The notes beneath the pieces were generated by a model. That model was not told the DNA's origin and did no database searches. It saw only the letters and a list, made by a program, of their open reading frames with translations. The translations under genes were made by a program, and so were the position numbers. Below, one piece after another: positions 4,097 through 8,603 of a DNA stretch of 9,669 nucleotides (positions within the stretch are counted from its first letter, which is position 1; every line of letters begins with the position of its first letter). Origin of the DNA: CABQCM01 sp965145485 (GTDB taxonomy: Bacteria > Bacillota > Clostridia > Oscillospirales > Acutalibacteraceae); assembly GCA_965145485.1 (NCBI GenBank), contig CBCTCU010000062.1, forward strand, positions 1-9,669, written 5' to 3'.

Positions 4097-4549
4097 ATGA
4101 AGGCTTTGGTAGCCGATCTATGCAATAATATATTGGAGCGAGGGAACAAGGAAAACATCGGGATTTCCCCCATGAAGCTGCAAAGGCTTTTGTATTTCGT
4201 ATGCCGTGACTACGTGAGACGGACTGGACAAAAACCGATAAGCGAAGATTTTGAAGTCTGTCAATATGGGCCCGTTATTCCTTCCGTCTATGGCATGTTC
4301 CGTTCTTTCGGCGCTTCTCCAATTCGAGGTTATGCACAAGACGCTTTCGGTAAGTCCTATAAGGTGAGTGAGCGCGATAACCCTGTTTTGGCAAGCTCCC
4401 TTGATACTGTGTGGGCAAAATACAAGAGACTGAACGGTATTGAATTATCCCAAAAGACACATCAGGAGGGCTCCGGATGGTATAGAGCATATATGGATGA
4501 TCGCGAAAAAATCTCGCTGGAGGATATTAAGAATGACACGACAGAGTAA
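4097..4549 (+). CDS. Panacea-domain (SocA/GepA-like) protein, 150 aa
   Basis: The protein opens MKALVADLCNNILERGNKEN. It has the signature pieces of the Panacea (DUF4065, SocA/GepA) domain: PMKLQRLLYFVCRDYVRRTG, then FEVCQYGPVIPSVYGMFRSF and near the end ELSQKTHQEGSGWYRAY. The family is known as phage-associated GepA, as the ClpX adaptor/antitoxin SocA and as a neutralising domain in many toxin-antitoxin pairs. The ATG was chosen for GGAGAG 6 bases upstream and because it lies after the gene's own promoter; upstream in-frame ATGs lack a site. It has its own terminator and no obvious partner toxin next to it. It may be an orphan antitoxin or adaptor. Confidence 0.85.
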   Translation: MKALVADLCNNILERGNKENIGISPMKLQRLLYFVCRDYVRRTGQKPISEDFEVCQYGPVIPSVYGMFRSFGASPIRGYAQDAFGKSYKVSERDNPVLASSLDTVWAKYKRLNGIELSQKTHQEGSGWYRAYMDDREKISLEDIKNDTTE

Positions 4550-4599
4550 AATTGATTTTTGATAAAAAACTCAATTTTTAAACGTCCCCCGCCTTTCTC

Positions 4600-4627
4600 A
4601 GCCCCGCATCAGCGGGGCTTTGCTTTT
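4600..4627 (+). terminator. Terminator after the Panacea-domain gene
   Basis: AGCCCCGC (4600-4607) pairs with GCGGGGCT (4612-4619) around ATCA, followed by a T-rich tail TTGCTTTT. It is a textbook intrinsic terminator 50 bases after the stop codon. Confidence 0.85.
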
Positions 4628-4672
4628 GTGAAAACCGCTCATTTTATCCGACGTTTTTCTACATTTGGGATA

Positions 4673-4701
4673 TTGCGTGTTATTTTGAGATGTGATAATA
4701 T
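4673..4701 (+). promoter_or_regulatory. Promoter of the membrane/J-domain gene pair
   Basis: TTGCGT (4673-4678), a 17-base spacer and TAATAT (4696-4701), with an overlapping GATAAT at 4694-4699. The start would be near 4708, giving a short leader dominated by one stable hairpin. Confidence 0.45.
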
Positions 4702-4726
4702 TTAACAGGGATGATGCATGAATATC

Positions 4727-4751
4727 ACCCCCGTCCCTACCGGGCGGGGGT
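4727..4751 (+). promoter_or_regulatory. Stable leader hairpin upstream of the membrane-protein gene
   Basis: ACCCCCGTCC (4727-4736) pairs with GGGCGGGGGT (4742-4751) over 10 pairs with one G-U and a 5-base loop. No T-run follows on the plus strand, so it is unlikely to terminate. It ends about 20 bases before the proposed start codon and could stabilise the message or limit ribosome access. Confidence 0.5.
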
Positions 4752-4772
4752 TATTGGGGCGGGGTGCTATTA

Positions 4773-5042
4773 TTGAAAAATAAAAGAACATTTAAAAACA
4801 CCATATTTTTTGTTTGCCTTTTAATTGGCGGTATAGTTGAACTTATTTTTCATATTTACTATGTCATACAAGCATTTGATATTATAGAGAATAAGCTGAT
4901 AGCATATATTACTACAATACCGTTTTTGGGAGACATTATCATGTGCTTTGTCTTCGCTGGAATCGGCGATTGGACTCCCACCATAGTTTTTGTTGGTGGC
5001 GGAACTTTAATAGGGATTCTGGGAGCTATAAGCGAAGAATAA
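4773..5042 (+). CDS. Small multi-pass membrane protein, 89 aa
   Basis: Three hydrophobic stretches are visible: NTIFFVCLLIGGIVELIFHI; LIAYITTIPFLGDIIMCFVF; and TIVFVGGGTLIGILGAI. A charged KNKRTFK start and an acidic SEE end bracket them. The TTG start was chosen because GGGG lies 8 bases upstream; a GTG at 4764 in the same frame is an alternative. The J-domain gene follows after 32 bases, so the two are probably co-transcribed. Family not recognised. A holin-like or immunity/exclusion role is possible, but nothing in the sequence decides. Confidence 0.6.
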   Translation: MKNKRTFKNTIFFVCLLIGGIVELIFHIYYVIQAFDIIENKLIAYITTIPFLGDIIMCFVFAGIGDWTPTIVFVGGGTLIGILGAISEE

Positions 5043-5074
5043 AAAAATATTGTATTGGATGTGCGATATAAACG

Positions 5075-5737
5075 ATGAAATGGTTTGATAATCCACAAAG
5101 CATCGAACAATTAAAAAAGCAATACAGACAGCTTGCTAAAAAGCACCACCCCGATGCAGGCGGAAACAACGAGATCATGCAAGCAATCAATGCAGAATAT
5201 CAGCTTTGTGAAAAACTAATTTTCATGCGGCAATCGTCAACTACCTACGCTTCAGCCAAAAACAATTATACGTCTAGCACAACAACATACCAAACATATT
5301 CGCAGAGGCAAGAACCTCCAAAAGCTAGTTCCAGTTCGAAGTCATCAGGTGCAGAAACAGGCAATGCTCAAACTAAGAAAAGTCCTTTTTATGAGCATAG
5401 CTATACGACTCCAAAATATAATACATACGACTCCCACCAAACATCAAAAAAGCATGGCGAATACAATCCATCTACCCAAGGAGACAACTATTCTAGCTAT
5501 AATAGCACGCATAAACAAAATCCGTTTGCGACCCAACAATCTCCCGCTTCTGCTACCAAGAAAAAACCAAAGGTTTTTTTGGGTGGTGGCATCTTTGGTC
5601 TGATCGTGGGTATTATCTGCTGTGGGTGCAGTTTTCTTTTTCTCTACGATGCGTTGCTCATGTCCATTACACTGGTAGGCGGATTGTTTGTCCTCATTGC
5701 GTCTATATTGCTACTGATTTATGCACGGAACACCTAA
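5075..5737 (+). CDS. Membrane-anchored J-domain (DnaJ-like) protein, 220 aa
   Basis: The N-terminus holds a compact J-domain: MKWFDNPQSIEQLKKQYRQL followed by AKKHHPDAGG, with the diagnostic HPD at residues 25-27, then a helix NNEIMQAINAEYQLCEKL. J-domains stimulate the ATPase of Hsp70 (DnaK). A long low-complexity linker (about 50-160), rich in Ser, Thr, Tyr, Gln and Asn, leads to two C-terminal hydrophobic spans (about 168-190 and 192-215). There is no Gly/Phe region, zinc finger or client-binding domain, so it is not a housekeeping DnaJ. It would tether host DnaK to the membrane. The ribosome binding site is weak, suggesting coupling to the gene upstream. Stop is TAA. Confidence 0.75.
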   Translation: MKWFDNPQSIEQLKKQYRQLAKKHHPDAGGNNEIMQAINAEYQLCEKLIFMRQSSTTYASAKNNYTSSTTTYQTYSQRQEPPKASSSSKSSGAETGNAQTKKSPFYEHSYTTPKYNTYDSHQTSKKHGEYNPSTQGDNYSSYNSTHKQNPFATQQSPASATKKKPKVFLGGGIFGLIVGIICCGCSFLFLYDALLMSITLVGGLFVLIASILLLIYARNT

Positions 5738-5754
5738 CCAATAGCCCAGCTTTT

Positions 5755-5830
5755 ATGTTGGCTTTGATGTTGGTATTATGCTGGTTTTAGTGCGGGGATT
5801 ATGTTGGTATTGTGCTGGCTTTGATGCTGT
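5755..5830. repeat. Array A: short repeats, RTGYTGG motif every 11-12 bases
   Basis: Seven motif positions start at 5755, 5767, 5778, 5790, 5801, 5812 and 5824. Examples are ATGTTGGCTTTG, ATGTTGGTATT, ATGCTGGTTTTA and GTGCTGGCTTTG. Unit lengths are 11 or 12 bases, close to one helical turn. Array A lies just left of an AT-rich segment with another array on its right, the arrangement of an iteron-type replication origin. Confidence 0.6.
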
Positions 5831-5850
5831 CTCAAACTTTTTGGCCCTAA

Positions 5851-5901
5851 TATAATATAAATATTAAATTATACAAGGAATATTAAAATATTTATATTAT
5901 A
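5851..5901. repeat. AT-rich inverted repeat (candidate unwinding element)
   Basis: TATAATATAAATATT (5851-5865) is the exact reverse complement of AATATTTATATTATA (5887-5901), separated by 21 bases. It sits in a roughly 85-base stretch that is almost all A/T (about 5848-5935). Between two repeat arrays, it fits an origin's unwinding element, though an AT-rich regulatory region is also possible. Confidence 0.55.
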
Positions 5902-6003
5902 AAGATTATACTAAAGATATAGGTTATTCTAGAAAAAGAGGGGTTATAGGAAAGATAGGGGGTATGGGGGAAAGAAAACCTTAAGGGGAGGAAAGGGTAT
6001 AAA

Positions 6004-6129
6004 ATGCGGCCGCATGCGAAAGGCTACGAAGACCTACGAAAGGCTACGGAAGGTTACGAAAACCTACGAAGTATACCAAAGAGAAACGCAAAATCTGATC
6101 TTTCGTATATGCGTTTAAAATCGTTTTAA
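6004..6129 (+). CDS. Possible 41-aa ORF encoded across the 10-bp repeats
   Basis: It starts MRPHAKGYEDLRKATEGYEN and ends YMRLKSF. AAAGGG lies 6 bases upstream, in a G-rich stretch. Because three 10-bp repeats make 30 bases, the peptide itself repeats every 10 residues (GYEDLRKATE, then GYENLRS). The reading frame may be a by-product of the repeat array, so translation is uncertain. Confidence 0.25.
   Translation: MRPHAKGYEDLRKATEGYENLRSIPKRNAKSDLSYMRLKSF
6011..6070. repeat. Array B: five 10-bp tandem iterons, CTACGAA core
   Basis: Starting at 6021, every 10 bases read AGGCTACGAA, GACCTACGAA, AGGCTACGGA, AGGTTACGAA and AACCTACGAA. A degenerate sixth unit (CGCATGCGAA) lies at 6011-6020. The exact 10-base spacing puts every site on the same helical face, as for iterons bound by a replication initiator. 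A 12-bp palindrome ATGCGGCCGCAT (6004-6015) abuts the array. Confidence 0.7.
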
Positions 6130-6349
6130 ATGCGCCTAGAATCTATTTTTATTTTAATGCTATCCAGATACTCAGAATGCATAAAGTTCAATTTTAGGCA
6201 TAAAAGAATGAATTCTATTAGCATTATTGACTTTCCGTTATAATGCCGCCAAAAGAACGCTTGTATTTTTCTCTGATCTGTGATACGCTATATGCAACAG
6301 GATACCCTGCACCTCTCAACCGATGTGTCCCAATGGGTAACAAAACGTA
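6130..6349. other. Intergenic stretch without a supported gene
   Basis: This is AT-rich sequence between the repeat array and a bidirectional hairpin. A TATAAT at 6239-6244 has no matching -35 box at the right distance (a TTGACT lies only 6 bases before it). A 38-codon frame begins at about 6292 but has no ribosome binding site and runs through the terminator hairpin. No RNA gene is supported. Confidence 0.4.
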
Positions 6350-6381
6350 ACCGCTCGGAATTACCCGAGCGGTCTTTGTTT
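6350..6381. terminator. Bidirectional terminator hairpin
   Basis: ACCGCTCGG (6350-6358) pairs with CCGAGCGGT (6365-6373) around a 6-base loop. CTTTGTTT follows on the plus strand and TTACGTTTTGTT on the minus strand. It probably ends the leftward transcript of the ribbon-helix-helix gene and shields the repeat region. Confidence 0.65.
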
Positions 6382-6458
6382 GCGAATGATGTCAATCGAT
6401 CGCAATCTGCTAAGTGAAAAACAAATTTCAACATTGTGGAAGGGTGACAGATCGTTCA

Positions 6459-6650
6459 TTACTTTTTTAGTAGCGTTTTGACCGCTTCGCTTTGCGACAT
6501 GCCGCTTGAAATCAGCTCGTCAAGTTGCTGGATTAATTCTCTGTCAGTGTCTTTTCGTAGCGTCAAATGATAACTGCGATACGTTTTATCATTGTATCGC
6601 TTTTTCACCTCCGAGGAAGTGAAAGTTTTTCTTTTCTCTGCTATTGACAT
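6459..6650 (-). CDS. Ribbon-helix-helix-like DNA-binding protein, 63 aa
   Basis: The protein starts MSIAEKRKTFTSSEVKKRYN. Its core shows a strand (YRSYHLTLRK) followed by two helices (DRELIQQLDELISSG and SQSEAVKTLLKK), the pattern of small CopG/Arc-type ribbon-helix-helix repressors that bind palindromes as dimers. AAAGGGGAGA precedes the ATG. It may be cotranscribed with the hydrophobic peptide gene upstream on the same strand. The promoter of the opposing RNA (6644-6672) overlaps its first codons, so it could regulate that promoter or suffer interference from it. A bidirectional terminator lies downstream. Family placement is from pattern alone. Confidence 0.65.
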   Translation of the reverse strand: MSIAEKRKTFTSSEVKKRYNDKTYRSYHLTLRKDTDRELIQQLDELISSGMSQSEAVKTLLKK

Positions 6651-6672
6651 TCTCCCCTTTCCAACGTATAAT
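6644..6672 (+). promoter_or_regulatory. Consensus promoter of the small antisense RNA
   Basis: TTGACA (6644-6649), a 17-base spacer and TATAAT (6667-6672) match the vegetative consensus exactly. No coding frame lies downstream before a strong terminator, so it must drive a short RNA. Confidence 0.85.
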
Positions 6673-6678
6673 AATTAC

Positions 6679-6751
6679 GCAAGGCACCACCAATGCTCTG
6701 GTGCGATGTTTGGGTTTAAGCTGTTCGCGGCAGCTTAAGCCCTTTTATTTT
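6679..6751 (+). ncRNA. Candidate antitoxin small RNA, about 73 nt
   Basis: It is bounded by a perfect consensus promoter and an intrinsic terminator. A first hairpin pairs GCACCA (6684-6689) with TGGTGC (6699-6704). The 5' segment GGCACCACC (6683-6691) is exactly complementary to GGUGGUGCC, which covers the ribosome binding site of the 27-aa hydrophobic peptide on the other strand (6838-6830). The RNA is also antisense to the 3' part of that message, whose stop codon lies at its terminator. This resembles type I antitoxins such as RatA or SR4, which overlap the toxin message at its 3' end. Length is inferred from promoter and terminator positions. Confidence 0.65.
6712..6751 (+). terminator. 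Terminator of the small RNA
   Basis: GGGTTTAAGCTG (6712-6723) pairs with CAGCTTAAGCCC (6731-6742) over 12 pairs with one G-U and a 7-base loop, followed by TTTTATTTT. It is a strong intrinsic terminator on the plus strand. The minus strand has no T-run after the stem. Confidence 0.85.
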
Positions 6752-6828
6752 GCCTTTATGCAGGTAGCAACCAGGCAAGCAAGCGTAACTACAATGCAAA
6801 TTATGTATTGCAGCATTCGCTTCCCCAT
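6745..6828 (-). CDS. 27-aa hydrophobic peptide, candidate type I toxin
   Basis: The peptide has a basic start (MGKRMLQ), a hydrophobic span at residues about 8-23 (YIICIVVTLACLVATC) and a basic end (KAK): a single membrane helix with positive ends, typical of type I toxins. The site GGGGGTGG lies 5 bases before the ATG and can be masked by CCACC just upstream. The gene has a consensus promoter (6919-6947) and a structured leader of about 80 bases. An opposing small RNA overlaps its end and carries 9 bases complementary to its ribosome binding site. Three Cys residues are unusual for the class. No known toxin family is recognised, and toxicity is inferred from architecture. Confidence 0.6.
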   Translation of the reverse strand: MGKRMLQYIICIVVTLACLVATCIKAK

Positions 6829-6829
6829 C

Positions 6830-6852
6830 GGCACCACCCCCTTTTTCGGTGG
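6830..6852 (-). promoter_or_regulatory. SD-masking hairpin of the hydrophobic peptide
   Basis: On the minus strand, CCACC (6852-6848) can pair with GGTGG (6838-6834) of the ribosome binding site. The same bases are the target of the small RNA's GGCACCACC. Self-masking of the start site is common in type I toxin messages. Confidence 0.45.
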
Positions 6853-6918
6853 AGTTCTTCAACCCTCCTTTCGGGTGGCGATGCCTTGCGGTCACTCGGT
6901 TTCCCTTGCGACGTGGTA

Positions 6919-6947
6919 ATAATATCACATACTTGCGAGTATGTCAA
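6919..6947 (-). promoter_or_regulatory. Promoter of the hydrophobic-peptide gene, with operator-like palindrome
   Basis: On the minus strand, TTGACA (6947-6942), a 17-base spacer and TATTAT (6924-6919) form a near-perfect promoter. The spacer contains the palindrome ACATACT-CGCA-AGTATGT, placed as an operator would be. Transcription would start near 6912. Confidence 0.8.
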
Positions 6948-6995
6948 CAGGTTTTTTGAAAAAATAATCCTTCGCACTGAAAAAAGCCAAATCTG

Positions 6996-7021
6996 CGATT
7001 TCGTTGGCGTCAACAAAATCG
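6996..7021. repeat. 26-bp imperfect palindrome
   Basis: CGATTT (6996-7001) and AAATCG (7016-7021), with inner GTTG/CAAC arms around GCGT, give a symmetric element with a single mismatched pair. It lies about 50 bases upstream of the leftward promoter and could be a binding site or an RNA hairpin. Confidence 0.5.
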
Positions 7022-7134
7022 TTGTCTATTGTCCCTAATCAGAAAATTCAAAAACTCGTCTCGGAAAGTCTATTTCCTCCTAATAAAAGCAGTTTTCTTT
7101 TGTTTATTTCATTATCGTTATTTATATTTATATA

Positions 7135-7173
7135 TCTAGTAATTAAATAAATATAGATAGATAAATTACTAGA
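7135..7173. repeat. 10-bp perfect inverted repeat in AT-rich DNA
   Basis: TCTAGTAATT (7135-7144) and AATTACTAGA (7164-7173) are exact reverse complements, 19 bases apart. The surroundings (about 7030-7240) are AT-rich with no supported coding frame. The role is unknown. Confidence 0.5.
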
Positions 7174-7244
7174 GACATATACACATAAAGAAGCTATCAT
7201 ACAAGATATGGCGTGTAAGTATAATATATTTCATTTTGGGTTTT

Positions 7245-7313
7245 CCATCAAAGCAAAGGGGTTGTTCTTTCCTGCGTTTAAGGCGTAACAAACGCCATTA
7301 TTTGATGGTTTTT
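7245..7313 (+). ncRNA. Candidate structured RNA with three-way junction
   Basis: An outer stem pairs CCATCAAA (7245-7252) with TTTGATGG (7301-7308), followed by T5. Inside, AAAG (7255-7258) pairs with CTTT (7267-7270), and GGCGT (7282-7286) pairs with ACGCC (7292-7296). The fold ends like a terminator. A TATAAT at 7220-7225 could supply the promoter, but no good -35 is seen. It could be a small RNA or a terminator with an elaborate loop. Confidence 0.4.
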
Positions 7314-7396
7314 GGTTTACATAATCACTTATAAAGTGCTTTTGCATATATTTTTGATTGTTTATAAATTAAATATGGGCATAAGAAACAAAAATA

Positions 7397-7424
7397 ATTA
7401 TACAAAATCAGTGATTTGTATAAT
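7397..7424. repeat. 28-bp inverted repeat
   Basis: ATTATACAAA (7397-7406) and TTTGTATAAT (7415-7424) are exact reverse complements around 8 bases; a TC/GA pair extends it if one A bulges. It looks like an operator and lies at the beginning of the frame that ends at 7619. Confidence 0.5.
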
Positions 7425-7619
7425 CACAGGTTTTGTTTGCTTCATTTTAACGGTGCCAAAAAAAGGGGGGGAGAAATTCTAGGCGGGTATATCAAATTGG
7501 ATGGGGTAGATATATCCCTGAGACAGCTTTTCGACTCTCAAAATAGCACGCGTGAGAAGCCTCCGTTTGCTTGGCAGTCTTTTAGAGTATCATTGGATGC
7601 AAAGGCTGGGGAGGGGTAA
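7416..7619 (+). CDS. Doubtful 67-codon frame
   Basis: The frame lacks a convincing start: a TTG at 7416 lies in an inverted repeat, and an ATT at 7476 follows the G-rich GGGGGGGAGAA at the right distance. From there it reads Ile-Leu then GGYIKLDGVDISLRQLFDSQ. 'GGYIKL' near a start recalls the opening of phage replisome organisers, but the similarity stops there. An intrinsic terminator begins 6 bases after the stop, which suggests that the frame was once a transcribed gene end. An A7G7 run at 7458-7471 could be a frameshift site. It may be a gene remnant. Confidence 0.3.
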   Translation: MYNHRFCLLHFNGAKKRGGEILGGYIKLDGVDISLRQLFDSQNSTREKPPFAWQSFRVSLDAKAGEG

Positions 7620-7624
7620 TTCTT

Positions 7625-7643
7625 AGGGGGTATCCCCTTTTTT
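7625..7643 (+). terminator. Intrinsic terminator
   Basis: AGGGGG (7625-7630) pairs with CCCCTT (7634-7639) on a 3-base loop, followed by a T6 run. It lies just after the 67-codon frame. Confidence 0.65.
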
Positions 7644-7689
7644 CACGTCTTCCTTGAAAAAAATTATATCTTGCCATTTTGGCTTTCAT

Positions 7690-7732
7690 AGCCTGAAACC
7701 CCTTGCATATCAAGGGTTTTCAGGCTTTTTTT
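7690..7732 (+). terminator. Strong intrinsic terminator
   Basis: AGCCTGAAACCCCTTG (7690-7705) pairs with CAAGGGTTTTCAGGCT (7711-7726) over 16 positions with one mismatch and a 5-base loop, followed by a T7 run. It insulates the structural-gene block from upstream transcription. Confidence 0.85.
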
Positions 7733-7735
7733 CGT

Positions 7736-7765
7736 TTTACAGGATTTTATAAATAATGCTACGAT
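7736..7765 (+). promoter_or_regulatory. Promoter of the terminase small subunit gene
   Basis: TTTACA (7736-7741), an 18-base spacer and TACGAT (7760-7765) lie just after the terminator and 35 bases before the start codon. Confidence 0.5.
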
Positions 7766-7799
7766 AGAGAAAAAAAATATAACGGAAAGGGGCTTTTGC

Positions 7800-8261
7800 G
7801 TGGCAAAGAGAAGCAGGGCTGTTACGGGGGCGCGTTACGCCACGCCAGAGGAACTCGACACGAAAATTAGGGCTTATTTTGATGACGCCAACAAGAAAGA
7901 GATTCGTTGTTGGGACAGAGGCAAGATGAAGCAGATGCGGTGCCCGGTTTCGGTCAGCGGGATGCTTAACGACCTTCAGCTTAGCGACTCAGCATGGAAA
8001 CGGTATCTAGACGGAACGATGGACGGATTGGAAAAGGGAGAATGCCCTGAGAACGAGATTGGAACGTTTCGTTTTGTGGCGGCCAAGGCGATGCGAAAGA
8101 TAAAGGCAGACATCATCGAAAAGACAAGCACGGGTGAAATCTCACCCAACGTAGGAGCCATGCTTTTGAAAGCAGATTTTGGTTATGGCGTGGAGTCCGA
8201 AGAAAAACCGACGACCATCAACATTGTCATACCAAAGGAATTGGAACGGGAGTGCAGGTAA
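7800..8261 (+). CDS. terS: Phage terminase small subunit, 153 aa
   Basis: The protein starts MAKRSRAVTGARYATPEELD. The body matches small terminase proteins: an N-terminal helical DNA-binding region with VSVSGMLNDLQLSDSAWKRY as the likely helix-turn-helix, a central helical oligomerisation part, and the typical near-C-terminal IEKTSTGEISPNVGAMLLKA then DFGYG, where the family usually reads 'NP..A.F.LKN.YGY'. It ends with a strand INIVIPKELE. The small subunit recognises phage DNA and hands it to the large ATPase/nuclease subunit. The GTG start has GGAAAGGGG 7 bases upstream. No large subunit follows in the window. Confidence 0.8.
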   Translation: MAKRSRAVTGARYATPEELDTKIRAYFDDANKKEIRCWDRGKMKQMRCPVSVSGMLNDLQLSDSAWKRYLDGTMDGLEKGECPENEIGTFRFVAAKAMRKIKADIIEKTSTGEISPNVGAMLLKADFGYGVESEEKPTTINIVIPKELERECR

Positions 8262-8265
8262 TCGA

Positions 8266-8466
8266 ATGGAAGAGCGCCAAATGCTGTGTCCGTATGTTGT
8301 CACGCGAAAAATCATTCGGAAAACGGTATCCGAATGGAACGACGAAGGACAGGAAATCGGTTGGCATCAGGTTGAGAACAATCTGGCATATCCCATAGAA
8401 TGCGCCCGAGAAAACTGCGGTGCATATTACGAGGGGCGATGTCGCTACAACGCCGGCGGTCTTTAA
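8266..8466 (+). CDS. Cys-rich small phage protein, 66 aa
   Basis: It opens MEERQMLCPYVVTRKIIRKT and ends with ECARENCGAYYEGRCRYNAG. The Cys residues in CPY and in C-x4-C-x6-C spacing suggest a small metal-binding fold. Similar short proteins ('...CGAW..GRCRY') occur in the packaging or early modules of Firmicutes phages, with no known function. The ATG is 4 bases after the terS stop, with a weak AGG upstream, suggesting translational coupling to terS. Confidence 0.65.
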   Translation: MEERQMLCPYVVTRKIIRKTVSEWNDEGQEIGWHQVENNLAYPIECARENCGAYYEGRCRYNAGGL

Positions 8467-8603
8467 GAGAAAACGATGGGGCGCTTTCATGGAACCGGGG
8501 TATAGGGCTTAATCAAGGATACTCGCGATGGCTACGTTACGACAGTCCCCTCCCCTTTGTGAGGAAAAGATGAAAATCCAAGTGATCGGAAAGGTTGGCT
8601 GAC
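8467..8603 (+). other. Probable deletion junction between packaging and tail genes
   Basis: No complete gene is present. A short frame reading LIKDTRDGYVTTVPSPL before a TGA at about 8562-8564 could be the end of a lost protein. A 10-codon frame (MKIQVIGKVG) has AGGAAAAG in front and ends two bases before the next gene. In ordinary tailed phages about 15-20 kb of head and tail genes separate these neighbours. Confidence 0.45.

Noticed and set aside
5755..6070. CRISPR array
   Set aside because: Repeats are 10-12 bases, directly tandem and without spacers; iterons fit better.
6227..6381. Small RNA gene between a TATAAT box and the terminator at 6350
   Set aside because: TTGACT and TATAAT are only 6 bases apart and no correctly spaced -35 exists, so no promoter is supported.
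6716..7038. Frames on both strands over the toxin leader (6716-6928, 6801-7016, 6808-7038, 6644-6919)
   Set aside because: They overlap the promoters, leader hairpins and small RNA; none has a well-spaced start site. A GGAGGG in the leader directly abuts a TTG, too close to use.
7479..7560. ABC-transporter-like or replisome-organiser-like motif (GGYIKLDGVDI)
   Set aside because: The match is a few residues only, with no Walker motifs and no continuation of either family.
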